A DNA stretch of 25,653 bases from Welwitschia mirabilis. Lineage: Eukaryota; Gnetophyta; Gnetopsida; Welwitschiales. Where the stretch lies: assembly GCA_051453625.1 (NCBI GenBank), contig JBOZIK010000001.1, positions 222,744,210 through 222,769,862 on the forward strand, in the 5' to 3' direction. Position 1 is the first letter of the stretch. Each line of letters begins with the position of its first letter. Below, one piece after another: positions 1-9,680 of the stretch. The notes under the pieces were generated by a model. The model did no database searches. It was given only the letters and a program-made list of their open reading frames with translations, and was not told the DNA's origin. A program made the translations under genes and the position numbers.

Positions 1-344
1 TAAATATCTAAGCTAGTATTCGGTCAACCGTAAATGCGGTCACCCTTATCTTAATGTTCGGTTGCCTGGGCTTCTTGCAGATTTTCTTAGTATAGTATGT
101 GGTGCAAGATCGGTCTCCCTTATGAAAATACTCAGTCACCCTTGACTAGGTCACCCATATCATTATCGTAGATCACTCGTAATGCTATCAGTAGGACTCC
201 TGCTACATGTCATAAGGTCTCCCATCTAGATATCTTTGGTCAACCTAAGAATAACACACAGTCGCCATTATAGAAATGTTAGGTTGATCCCACATGAAGT
301 AGTCTTAAATAAAACATGTCCAAATCGTGCTATCTTGTGGATAT
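1..344. repeat. Region with recurring GGTCACCC-like motif
   Basis: Variants of GGTCACCC recur at 22-29 (GGTCAACC), 38-45 (GGTCACCC), 59-66 (CGGTTGCC), 112-119 (GGTCTCCC), 134-141 (AGTCACCC), 149-156 (GGTCACCC), 216-223 (GGTCTCCC), 238-245 (GGTCAACC) and 259-266 (CAGTCGCC). Spacing is irregular, about 12-60 bases, often followed by a TTAT or ATAT tract. The stretch is less AT-rich than what follows. It could be a decayed satellite or tandem repeat with a unit of roughly 20-40 bases, or the edge of an unknown element. No protein similarity was seen, and the open frame here crosses the N gap and is not a gene. Confidence 0.35.
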
Positions 345-444
345 NNNNNNNNNNNNNNNNNNNNNNNNNNNNNNNNNNNNNNNNNNNNNNNNNNNNNNNN
401 NNNNNNNNNNNNNNNNNNNNNNNNNNNNNNNNNNNNNNNNNNNN
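345..444. other. Assembly gap (100 N)
   Basis: Exactly 100 N, the usual placeholder for a gap of unknown length. The 3' end of LINE-A would lie in or beyond this gap. Confidence 0.98.
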
Positions 445-559
445 TTATGGATATAGATTTGAAAGTTTCTTGCACCTGTAAAAATACTTTGCATTCTACA
501 AAGATCATATTAGTTTAACATCAATTGGTAAAAATAAAATCCTAACATATTCAAAATAA

Positions 560-1700
560 AAAATGGAAAAGAAGGGATATAATTTAATTATTGAGATTTA
601 TCTTTGATAGAATAATCTAGTAAAGAATCCATTACAAGAATAAAGATTCAAGGAGATAGATAATCATCCTATTAGAGGATGCTACTGCCTTTGCAATAGT
701 TAAATCATTCACCATTGATCCTAAAAGATAAGATTGGTGTAAGGTATAAAAATAAATAAGATGCCTTAGGGATGCAGGAATAATATGCTCCTATAATACG
801 TAATCCACTATTTCCCACTAAACTATGTTGAATGCTTTAGCTATGTTGAGCTTGGGGAACCTTATAGGCTTATTATTCCAGTGGTGCAAATGAATAATTC
901 ATTGGTCAAAATGATATTTTCATGAATGAATCTACTTGATATAAAGTTAGGTTAAGAAGATAAAATCATATCTAAAAGGAGTGTTTTAATCCTATTAGTA
1001 ATAATTTTAGAGAAAATCTTATAGAAAATGTTGTAAAGACTGATTAGTTGATATTAATGAGGAATTTATACATCTTTTGATTTGTGAATAAGCGTGATGA
1101 GAGTATCATTGAAAGGTTTGTAAAAGGTACCTTTTTCAAAAGTTTCCTAAACTATAATGTAAACATCAAATTTGATAATGTCCCAGAAGATCTGGTAGCA
1201 ATCTATGATAAAATCATTAGGAATCAAAGCTTAATTATTTTGCATTATGTTGATTGTATTTCTAATTTTATCCTCTATGAGTTTTTGGTTTAAATAATAT
1301 AGCTATTCTTTAAAAATAAAAGGGCCAACTAGAGCACTTTTTAAATGCACTAGTTTTTATTTTTTGTAAAAAGATTATAAAAGTATTCAACAAAAGAGTC
1401 AGCAATTTGTGTATTGGTCTCATGGAACATTGTGGATGCACTTCACTATATTTAATTCTTTTGTCTATGTCTATTAGCCATCTAAAAAAAGAACCATATA
1501 TTATGGTTTCATTTATTTAGCCATTAAATTCTAGATCTCTGTTTCTAATAGATTTTTTCTTTTAAGGATATATCCTAAATTTGTGAGATGAGATGCATTT
1601 CATAATCTGTATCTATGTTCATAGCATTATTAAGATATTGAATAATAGTGAGGTCTTCCAGTAATTAATTTTTAACATTCCTAAAGGAGTTATTTAATTA
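560..1700 (-). pseudogene. LINE-A ORF2, reverse transcriptase part (degraded)
   Basis: On the minus strand near 1,070-1,110 the frame reads FNDTLITLIHKSK, matching the start of the LINE RT fingers (family form: LN.T.ITLIPK). At about 820-852 it reads LNIAKAFNIV then stop and WE, which is RT motif A with the catalytic Asp changed to Asn (D to N, GAT/GAC to AAC) and a Trp lost to a stop. Upstream, at about 1,180-1,210, a PNDFIID-like stretch corresponds to the linker between endonuclease and RT. The downstream FADD-box motif was not found before the gap. It would have copied its own RNA at the target site; this copy cannot. The open frame at 1,084-1,293 on the plus strand is an antisense shadow of this region. 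Confidence 0.72.
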
Positions 1701-2505
1701 TCTCTTCTAAATGACTAACTTGTGCCTTAACATTTTTATCTTTCAAAATAATGTGTAAGTAAAAGTACCTTTTATCATAGTATTCCAAGTAAGATTAATG
1801 ACATCAATGAATTTTAGATCTTTTATCTAGATGTTCTTAAATTTAAAAAGATATTTCTTTAAAAAAGCATTCATCATTAAGACTAAAGATCTATAATTAG
1901 AAAAGAATATTTAATTTATAGCTAAGCATCTATCATTTTTAGATATAACAATATTTTCTCCTTCTCTAAGATTACTTTAAGTATAGATTGCATCATGTAA
2001 AGGAAGATCTTTCTAATCATAGTTATTGATACACTTGGTAAAAAGATCAATAGTAGAGAGGCTAAAAACATTATTGAGATTCTCACAAGGAATAAATATT
2101 TGATTAAAATTTCCCATGATACTATCTATAAAATCTAACATAATGTAATGTAGGCATTGCAATCTTCGGTCTACATCCTAAGGCCCATAGAAGTTAGTCA
2201 TTATTCTCTTTTTATCATTAAAAATCTAATCAGCTATAAAAGGGTTATTACTTTTAGTAATATTAGTGATGATACCATGCTTCCAAAGGATCATGAATCC
2301 ACCTTTTATACCCATACTTAAAATCAAAACAAAAGATTAAGAGAACTTTATATAGAGAAAACTAATTTTTACAAAACCTAATTTTGTTTCTTGAAGAAGA
2401 TATATAGAAATTGGTAAGTCTTTCAAAATAATTTAAAGATGAAAATTTTCGAGCCATTTCCAAGGATTTTGCAATTTTAGAAATAATCATTAAAAGATGA
2501 GTTAA
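1700..2505 (-). pseudogene. LINE-A ORF2, endonuclease part (degraded)
   Basis: Read on the minus strand, the domain begins near 2,500 with a remnant of the SWNCRGLGN motif (W changed to stop, then NCKILGN). LLQETKLG follows at about 2,371-2,399, a conserved metal-site motif of exonuclease-endonuclease-phosphatase domains. The substrate-loop remnant GGFMILWKHG lies at about 2,270-2,300. The catalytic GDFN is present as GNFN at about 2,105-2,117, so Asp is replaced by Asn, consistent with a C-to-T change on the opposite strand. DLPLHDAIYT, stop, SNLREGE at about 1,960-2,010 matches the DLPL...YTWSN..E motif. This nicks target DNA to start reverse transcription in live elements; here key residues and the frame are lost. 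Confidence 0.75.
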
Positions 2506-2509
2506 GATT

Positions 2510-2940
2510 ACTTATCATCTTAGATTTTCTTCTTCATCTCCTTCTCAATTTTATCTCTAAAAGTATTTGTTCATTCTAATTCTTTTTCTGTATTTGTTTA
2601 ATTTTGCTAGTTTTGCTCCTAGTGTATCAGAAATGTACTCCCCCATAGTGTTTTCATTTTTTCTTTGATCCTAGTCCATTTTCATGTTTGATTAATATTA
2701 TTCTTTTATAGAACATCTTGTTGTATTGTAAACATGCTTTGTCTATTGTTTTTTCTACTCATCTATTTTCCATTTATATTTGGTTTTGTTTTCTTGCATC
2801 TATTTTAGTTTTTGTATAATATAATATAATATTTATTGGCTTGTATGATTGGATCATTATTTGGAACTAAGGCTAGTTTCTTTTTATGATCTTTTTTCTT
2901 GACTTTTTGCTAGTTAATTTTTTCCCACTTTCTTATTTTC
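2510..2940. other. ORF1 tail and ORF1-ORF2 spacer of LINE-A
   Basis: This T-rich stretch, purine-rich on the minus strand, lies between the zinc-knuckle remnant and the endonuclease start. On the minus strand it would encode a lysine-rich tail (runs of AAG/AAA/AGA), typical of a linker after the knuckle. I see no separate gene, RNA or repeat in it. Confidence 0.4.
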
Positions 2941-3760
2941 CCTATATTTCTCTATTGTACTCCATTTTCATCACACTTTGAACATTATAATAGAATATTT
3001 TTGACCTCTAGGTTGAAAAAATATTTCTTTCATATAGTATCTAGTATTATTTTTATTAATTTAAAGATATCAAGTTTCATGGAGATACAAATTCTAGCCA
3101 TTACTATTTTTGCCATTAAATCTGTGTTCTTGTCGAGCTTACCAAATTCTTTCAGCATATTACTTAGTTGCTTAAAAAAATCTAGATGCTATATTTCTAG
3201 ATGTTTATTTGAGATATGAGTCCACACTAAGCTCTTTTTTCTAAAATGATAGGTTTATTAAGAATAAAAGGAAGCCATTTGGTTAGGACTAAACCCCTAT
3301 AACCAAAGAAATAGGGTCCTCTTACTAAGACCTTACTCATTTCTTTTTCAAAATAAAAAATAAAATGTAATAATCCATCTTTGAGAGGGATTATTTTTAA
3401 AAATGAAGCAACTCTTGATTACATCATAGATGCATTTTTTTAATGAATGGAAGCCCTCTTGAAGACTAGAACTTGCCAATAAGATTGTTTTTGAAACAGG
3501 CCTCCAAGTTGTTAGAGTAGTTGATGGGCATCTTTGCATAGATGAAATATCCTTTATGCTTAAGGTGAAAGTATAAGTTAGGAAATCTTTCAGGCTTACT
3601 TCCCCACATTGAATCCACATAAGATTGGGTACCTAATGATTCTACCATCATTGGATAGTAGAGTCTTACTTCTACTATCTTAGATAACTCAAATTTACTT
3701 GAGCCCACCCATTTGAATTTTTAGGGTTCATGAGTCATTGATTAAAAACATTTTCTCAAG
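2940..3760 (-). pseudogene. LINE-A ORF1 remnant: DUF4283 plus zinc knuckle
   Basis: Two overlapping minus-strand open frames (3,348-3,620 and 3,466-3,708) are pieces of one broken reading frame. Joined by eye across frames they show the DUF4283 pattern: NNLIGKF and GLPFIKK near 3,430-3,490, then a KDGLLHF-like core, then VLVRGPYFFGYRGLVLTKWL at about 3,262-3,325 (family form: G.WFFGGRGL.L..W). A knuckle remnant with C-SK-C-DENG spacing is seen at about 2,955-2,985, where the His and last Cys of CX2CX4HX4C are replaced. DUF4283 proteins are the RNA-binding ORF1 products of plant L1 LINEs. The N-terminal residues (start near 3,708) are unfamiliar. The copy is non-functional. Confidence 0.68.
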
Positions 3761-4067
3761 GTTAGGAAAACCAATATGAGGTCTAAGCATTACTACTATG
3801 CTCTTTCAAGCTTTCATAGTAGTTAATGCAAAAGGCATGTTAAAGACATGCTATACCACTTCACTCCTCATAAAGAGTAAAACCATAAAATTGAAAGCTA
3901 CCTCCAAAAGCTCTTCAAGATAGAACCTACATAAAAAAGATATGAAATAAGTAATACAAAAAAATATGATGCATGGAAGACATACTAGATCCAAGGAAGA
4001 AATACCCATCTGCCTACTATCAAGCACTTAGAAAGAAAATCCTAGCTACATTTCTTTGCTAGAAATA
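3760..4067. other. Unassigned stretch upstream of LINE-A ORF1
   Basis: It may hold the 5' leader of LINE-A (minus strand). No protein motif or structural RNA was recognised. It ends with the 27 bases that recur after the N gap. Confidence 0.3.
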
Positions 4068-4339
4068 NNNNNNNNNNNNNNNNNNNNNNNNNNNNNNNNN
4101 NNNNNNNNNNNNNNNNNNNNNNNNNNNNNNNNNNNNNNNNNNNNNNNNNNNNNNNNNNNNNNNNNNNNNNNNNNNNNNNNNNNNNNNNNNNNNNNNNNNN
4201 NNNNNNNNNNNNNNNNNNNNNNNNNNNNNNNNNNNNNNNNNNNNNNNNNNNNNNNNNNNNNNNNNNNNNNNNNNNNNNNNNNNNNNNNNNNNNNNNNNNN
4301 NNNNNNNNNNNNCCTAGCTACATTTCTTTGCTAGAAATA
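4041..4339. repeat. 27-base direct repeat flanking an N gap
   Basis: The 27 bases at 4,041-4,067 recur exactly at 4,313-4,339, directly on the two edges of the gap (shared core: CTACATTTCTTTGCTAG). An exact copy abutting both gap edges is what an unmerged contig overlap produces. If so, the true gap may be zero and 4,068-4,339 should collapse. A genuine tandem repeat with a 272-base period is the alternative. Confidence 0.9.
4068..4312. other. Assembly gap (245 N)
   Basis: A run of 245 N, so a sized gap rather than the 100-N placeholder seen at 345 and 25,068. The open frame annotated across it (4,056-4,334) is meaningless. Confidence 0.98.
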
Positions 4340-4700
4340 AAAATAGTATGATATTGAGATTATTTTCATATGATGTTGAGTAGATGATATAATCAAGAGA
4401 TGATGGAAAATATAAGAGAAAACACTAACTAATTAAGTTACCCCTAAGTATAACATGCATCAATAGTAGACTCATGATTAAAAATAAGTAAACATGCTTT
4501 CTTAAAATTTCATATAATTTTTTAATTTAAAAGTGATGCTACTTACACAAGGTATCTAACATAAATAGAAAATAAAAAGTTATCTTATTATTATATGACT
4601 AAGAAAGATAGCAAAAATAACATGTAAGACACTTATTCCAATAAAAATATAATTCAAACAATGATGAAAGTAGAATAAATAATATCTAATTAAATGGATT
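4340..4700. other. AT-rich stretch downstream of the minus-strand integrase
   Basis: This lies just 3' of the integrase end in minus-strand terms, where a gypsy element would carry its 3' untranslated region, polypurine tract and LTR. I could not identify a purine tract or LTR ends. Nothing else is recognisable. Confidence 0.3.
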
Positions 4701-5810
4701 TAGGTGTAACAATTTTGTCATTAGGTTCATAAGATTTTTAAAGAATTAAATAAAGATCTTCTATCTTGTTATCATGATATGGTTTTAATCATTATTTACT
4801 TATAAGAAATTAGTCATCATCAATTAGGTTCTTAATAAGAATACTTCCATTCCAATTTACTTTAATAACTTTAAACTATCATTCCACTTAGTAATTAGTT
4901 TTCTAGGAAACTTGAGTAATCTCATGTTGTATAATAAAACTTGATCACCTAGTTTAAAATTATTTTGCCAAATTTTCTAATTATGGTGATACTTTAATTT
5001 CTTCTTTATAATTCTTTAATAGTTTATTGTATGATATCTCATTTTATCCAAGTTGTAAGAGTTTCTTTATAGTATTTTATTCATTTTTTAGATTTAATCT
5101 ATGCATTAATTTCTAAGACTTGTATTAAATTTCTACAAGAAATAAGCATTATTTTACATAAACTAATTAATAAGGTGTAAAACCTAAAGAGTTTCTCCAT
5201 GTTTCTCTATATGGCCATAATACATTAGTTAATTTCTTACATCAATTATTATTGAAATCAACTATCTTAATCAAGATTCTCTTAATTTCTCTATTATAAT
5301 TTTCACTTGGCCATTGATTTTAGGACAATAGGTAGTTATAATTTTGTGTAGGATGCATGTTGATAGCATGAGCATTTTCATGGTTTCATTAATGAACTAA
5401 GTTTCCTAATTAGTAATAAGAATGTATGGATGTCCAAAGCATTGCAAAATATATTCTTTAAAAAATTTAACAAATATTTTAGCATCATTTATTTTATTTG
5501 CTTTATCTTTCATCCATTTTATAACATAGTCCATATAAAATAGAATGTATTAATATTTGTGTAACTATGAAAAACACCTAGTAAATTCAATTCCCCAAAA
5601 ATTGAATGGTTCACATTCTAAGTTGGATTAATAGGTGTTTCATTTTTATTTGATAATCCTTCTATTTATTATTACTGATTACACTTTAAGACATGCTTCT
5701 AATAGTTTTGTAATAAAGTTGGGTAACAAAATACACTTTGTAAGATATTTTAAGTAGTCTTCTTTCCATTGAAATAACCTCCAAAATTACTATCATGATA
5801 CATTTGTAAA
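4700..5810 (-). pseudogene. Gypsy integrase remnant (minus strand)
   Basis: From 5,800 downwards on the minus strand: an HHCC-type zinc domain remnant (NFGGYFNGKKTT, where the usual His of GGHF is Tyr, then CNQ for CxxCQ); the core start WGIEFT at about 5,590-5,610, where the first catalytic Asp is Glu; MDYVIKWM and NDAKIFVKF at about 5,460-5,540; FGHPYILITN at about 5,410-5,440, where the Asp of the second catalytic site is Asn; and CPKINGQVKI, then IIEKLRE, at about 5,290-5,330, where the third acid can still be seen. The C-terminal end reads FKLGDQVLLYNMRLLKFPRK at about 4,895-4,960. It would insert cDNA into the genome; the active site is destroyed. A one-base frame change occurs between the zinc domain and the core. 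Confidence 0.85.
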
Positions 5811-5959
5811 ATTTTTGTTTATTCCCATTCTAGAGTACATAAACATGCAAGATTAATCTTGTAAATGTGATATAAGAATGGGTCTTATTAAATGTAGTTC
5901 TTAATTCTTTTAAGAAATAGCTACTTATGCTTGTTTGACCAATATCATGGCACCTGAAA

Positions 5960-6560
5960 GATAGATAGATAATTTGTAATATCTAAATACTAAGGATCTT
6001 GATTGTAATGGAAATGGTCTATTGCAAATAATTTTTCATTAAAAACCTACCATCAAATAAATCCTTAACTTAACATCTTTGAACAATTTCAAACATGAAA
6101 GATAATTAGCTATAATGTTTTCACATCCTTGCTTTTCTCAAATATCTAAATTGAATTCTTGAATAAGTAGATATCATGGCATACTATGAGCATTATCAAT
6201 TTGTTTAGTTTCAAGAAATTTAATGGCTTAATGATATATGTTAATTTGTATTTTAAAACCTATAAGGCAATGTATAAACTTATTAAGTGCTTTCACAATT
6301 TCAAAAAATTCTTTTTGAATTGTAGTATAATTTCATTAAGCTAAATCAAAATTTTTAAAATGTAATATTTGACTTGCAACTTGTGCTTAATGTATTAATC
6401 TAAGAAAAAACTAATTATTGTATTTCTAGCATCACAAATAAGGTCAAAATGATATTGCCAATTAGGTGTAATACTAACAAGTGTAATTGTAACTTTTTCC
6501 TTTAAAACCTTAAAAAGATTCTTCATAAGAATCATTATATATAAAAGGTTTATTCCTTTT
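5960..6560 (-). pseudogene. Gypsy RNase H remnant (minus strand)
   Basis: Minus-strand reading gives NWQYHFDLICDA at about 6,430-6,470, matching the first acidic motif (family: PFELMCDAS). NYTTIQKEFFEIVKALNKF follows at about 6,275-6,340 (family: NYTTTEKELLA.V.AL.KF; the Glu of TEKE is Gln-Lys-Glu here). LLIQEFNLDI, stop, and ENIIANYLSCL at about 6,095-6,160 correspond to the LLQEF...N.VADHLSR end, with Asp changed to Asn. The domain removes the RNA strand from RNA-DNA hybrids during replication. It lies between RT and integrase, as expected. Confidence 0.82.
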
Positions 6561-6589
6561 TAATATTTTATGTAACGGTTTTATAACTT

Positions 6590-7340
6590 TTAAGAAATTC
6601 TTAATGAATCATTGATAATAGTCAGTGTGTCTTAGAAAACCTCTTAATGTTTTAAGATTAGTTAGACTTGGTAAATATGTAATTACTTAAATTTTATTTG
6701 GATTTATATTCATTCGTATTCATGACATAATATGACCTATGACAATTTGATGCATTACTATAAAACTTTGTAAAGGAATTTTAAAGTTTGATCAAAGGAA
6801 TCAACATATATTAAAATGTAATCTATGAATATCTGAACAAATTATTCTAACATATTAGAAAAATAGATATCATAGCTAGTTATCAGGTAGTGAGTGAATT
6901 ACATAATTTGAAAGACATTCTTCAAGAGGCATGTGTTCTAAAAGATAAAGTAAAGGTTGTTTTATGTTGATCTTCAACTGCTATGACAATCTAATTATAA
7001 CCACTAAACCTGTTTAGAAAATAGTAATATTTATTCCCTAAAGTTTTTATAGAATTTGGTTAATGTATGGTATAGAAAAATGATCCTTTTTTGTTATTCA
7101 TTTAGCTTTTTAAAGTTGATCATTTATAATTTTTCTTTGATACAACTATAATTAAACTTATCCATTAAATATTTAAGATAGAATGTATTATACCTTCTTT
7201 TCATAGATCATGAAGTTTCTTCTTAACTAGTTTTCATATCACGATCTTCTAAGTAGTTTTACATTTCTTTAATTAGACTTTATGCATCATCAAGGCTAGT
7301 GATATTACTCTTGAAGATCCATTTGTGACTAAGTAAAAGA
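6590..7340 (-). pseudogene. Gypsy reverse transcriptase remnant (minus strand)
   Basis: Minus-strand motifs in order: LVKKKLHDL, stop, KEGIIHSI at about 7,170-7,230 (start of the fingers); WISLIIVVSKK at about 7,120-7,160; FLNRFSGYNQIVIAVEDQHK and TTFT at about 6,950-7,030, where the motif A Asp (F-L-D-x-F-S-G) is Asn; RMSFKLCN at about 6,905-6,930; FIDYILIYVDSFDQTL at about 6,787-6,833, where the second Asp of the (Y/F)xDD box is Tyr; and LPSLTNLKTLRGFLRHTDYY at about 6,610-6,680 in the connection region. These are strong, ordered matches to Athila/Tat RT. The copy is inactive. Confidence 0.88.
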
Positions 7341-7739
7341 CCCTTCATTTTTCTTAAGAATTTTAATTAATTATTTTATCTATTTTAGATCTAATTCTTT
7401 ATTGATAATTAGTGGATTAGTTATTTTAGTATTTAAGAAGATTTTAGATTAGATGGTATTTCTTTGAGTTCAAATGCCTCTTAGAATTCATTTTAAATTA
7501 TGATATCATAAAGGTCTGGAGGTCCAAATAGCACTTTTTTTTTCATTTCTTTTGCTTCTTAATATTGAGCATATAAATCTAGGAGATGTTCATATTCATT
7601 TCATAGTAGTGATTGAAGGAAATCCTTGACAATAATATCTTTGGTACCTATATCAATAAATATTAGTTCCTCCTTATGTTTTCTTTATTCCTTACATTCG
7701 AAAGGATTGAAAATGTTTTAGATTTATTTTTAAATTTGT

Positions 7740-8240
7740 GAAGGTTAATTAAAATAACATAGTTTATTAGTGAATTATAACATTAGCTATAGTTAACCAA
7801 GTTCTTCCTAAGATAAATAGAATTTTTTTGCTAAAATATGTGGGGTATCAAAGTTAGTAGGGTGTATTTCTTGGTTAACTTGAACTATCACATCTTCAAT
7901 GATTTTCTTTGGATTTGTAATAAGGTAATTAGCTAATGATAGAATGATATTTATTTCATAATATTGTATTGAACCAAAAGTTTTACAAAGTTAGGAAGGC
8001 ATGATGTTTATACTTGCTTCTATTCTAATAAGGAATGAGGCATGCATTTCTCAGTAATGATCACTAGACTAGCTGAAAATCTACAGTCCTTATATTTAGA
8101 TGGAATTTTTTCTTAATCAGTTGAGTCATGTTTTCTACTAAGTGAATGAGTTGAGGAACAAACCTAATTTTGTTTTTTAAACATAAGTCCTTAATGCATT
8201 TAGAGTAAAGAGGAGTACTTTGATTGCTTATGTAAAAGGT
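7740..8240 (-). pseudogene. Gag-protease linker and aspartic protease remnant (minus strand)
   Basis: On the minus strand STPLYSKCIKDLCLKNKI lies at about 8,165-8,225, a conserved stretch between gag and protease in Athila/Tat elements. LIRIEASINIMP at about 8,000-8,036 aligns with the retropepsin active site LLDLGAS.N.MP; the catalytic Asp is not preserved. KKIIEDVIVQVNQEI follows at about 7,870-7,915 (family: G..EDVLVQV), then ILGRTWLTIANVII at about 7,775-7,825, in another frame, aligns with the flap/ILGRPF region. The enzyme would process Gag-Pol. Several frameshifts are present. Confidence 0.78.
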
Positions 8241-9680
8241 ATTTTTAATTCCCCTTGTTCAAAAATATAATTTAGGTTTTCATCATTAGGTAAGTTTTCT
8301 TTCAATATTTTTGAGAATGATGATTAAGGGACTAGTTTGTTAAATGCCTTAATAGGAATAGGAGCAAATGAATATTTTCCCTCACATGTCTCTTTTAGTT
8401 TAGATTCCTTTGTAGGAATTGTTTCTTTGGGTGTGCTTTCTTTGCTTGTTTCATTAAAATTTTGTTTTTCTTTGTTGATGGTTGGATACTTGTTAGTGCC
8501 TCTAAGTCTTTTTCACTCTGAATCATGATGAATTAGTCCTTTTTATGAGGTTTGTTAGTAGGATTTAGTCATCCTTGAAAAGGAAGTCCTATGTTACATT
8601 CAGATTTTTCAATGTTCAAAGATTTAATTAAAATATTTAAATTCAAAATAAATAAAAAGAAAATATAAAAAATTATAAGGATAATATGTTGCTTTACTTG
8701 TTAAATATTTTATCTTATGGCTAATTATTTATCTCATAATTATTATTTTATTAGTTTTATTGTGTAACAACTATAATTAATGGCTTGGCTTTATTCATTT
8801 AATTACTCATTTTAGAAAATGCCAATGATTTGTGGATTTGTAATTATTGTAAAGATCGAGATCCTTAATGATTGATTTTAATTTTTTCTCCCTTATTTTC
8901 AGTAAAACCTAAAGAATATTTTGAATTGAAACTCATACTACGGTTATGGAATATATTATTATAGATGCCAATGATCTCATTTATTATTTACTATTCATAG
9001 CAAGTATATTTATTATTCCTTATTCTCAATGGTCAAGGTGTAGTGGGATAGGAAAGTGAAATTAAAATTATTTTTCTAAAGGTATTAGTAAATCGTGTGA
9101 TTCTTAAAATTCAAGATTCCTTTTGAGTTCTTATAAATAGGATTCTTTTTCTTAGCTTTAATTCTTTGTAAAATCATTTCGTCTTAAAGTTCCTTATGAG
9201 GATCTATTTGGAAGTCTTATAAATTTGAAAAGTAGATTTTTTGGAGCTTGGAAGCCTAACTTTAAATTTTAGATATGATACCAAGGATTTCTTACATCTT
9301 TTTTTTTTTATGGTTCCATTGCTTTTTCTTGTTATCTTATTTAGCTTGTTTGTACTCTTGTATGTTTTCATTTCTTTCTTGATTTCTTAGTTTTACAACC
9401 TAACATGACTTTAAATAAGCATTATGTTAGATCTCTTGTAAACCTTATGTTTCTTATTCTTAATTAATCTTAATTAATATTTTGATCTTGTAGCCCTCTT
9501 TTGATTCATGTAATATCTTGGTTATGAATCTAATTTTATGCCTATTAGATAAAATGAAATAAAATTATCTAAGAAATTAAATTAAGTGAATTTAATGGTT
9601 AGGCCACTTAAAGATCTTCCATGGGCCATGAGAGTGAACTGTTAGAGAAAACAAGATAATTAAAATATTTTTATAACCGA
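8240..9680. other. Probable leader or gag-proximal region of the minus-strand gypsy element
   Basis: It lies 5' of the protease on the minus strand, so gag, the leader and the 5' LTR would be expected here. No convincing gag motif was found. 8,300-8,560 is lysine-rich on the minus strand (KKNKILMKQAKKAHPKK) and may be the gag C-terminal linker. The plus-strand open frame at 8,337-8,528 is its antisense shadow. The space of about 1.4 kb is short for a full gag plus leader, suggesting deletion. Confidence 0.35.
9266..9284 (-). promoter_or_regulatory. Possible initiator-Met-type primer binding site (minus strand)
   Basis: On the minus strand the sequence starting at 9,284 reads TTGGTATCATATCT. 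Eight or more bases match TGGTATCA, the 3' end complement of initiator methionine tRNA used as a primer by many plant LTR elements, and the rest fits TGGTATCAGAGC after base changes. It lies upstream of the minus-strand gypsy pol. Athila/Tat elements more often use other tRNAs, so this may belong to a different element or be chance. Confidence 0.3.

Larger units (their letters stand above)
560..3900 (-). mobile_element. LINE-A: decayed L1-type non-LTR retrotransposon
   Basis: Reading the minus strand from about 3,760 to 560 gives the order expected of a plant L1-type LINE: ORF1 with DUF4283 and a zinc-knuckle remnant, apurinic-type endonuclease, then reverse transcriptase. Many stops and frameshifts interrupt all parts, so it is a dead copy. 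The 3' end (RT motifs after motif A, C-terminal zinc region, poly-A) is not visible and lies in or beyond the gap at 345-444, or is deleted. The ends are approximate and no target-site duplication could be identified. Its sequence differs clearly from LINE-B, so the two belong to different families. Confidence 0.8.
4700..8300 (-). mobile_element. Decayed Ty3/gypsy pol, Athila/Tat type
   Basis: On the minus strand the order is protease, reverse transcriptase, RNase H, integrase, which is the Ty3/gypsy order (in Ty1/copia the integrase comes before RT). Motif wording (FSGYNQI, EDQHKTTFT, LRGFL.HT.YY, WGIEF) and a gag-protease linker with PLYSKCIKDLC point to the Athila/Tat branch, which lacks a chromodomain; none was seen. 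Stops and frameshifts occur throughout. No LTR pair was found, so the outer limits are only those of recognisable coding sequence. No gag was identified upstream. Confidence 0.88.

Noticed and set aside
236-518. Open frames spanning the first gap
   Set aside because: Their length depends on N being read as open; the real flanks give only short pieces.
1084-1293. Plus-strand open frame of 69 codons
   Set aside because: It is antisense to clear LINE-A RT motifs read on the minus strand.
3001-3219. Plus-strand open frame of 72 codons
   Set aside because: Antisense to the DUF4283 and zinc-knuckle part of LINE-A ORF1.
8337-8528. Plus-strand hydrophobic open frame of 63 codons
   Set aside because: Antisense to the lysine-rich gag-protease linker of the minus-strand gypsy element.
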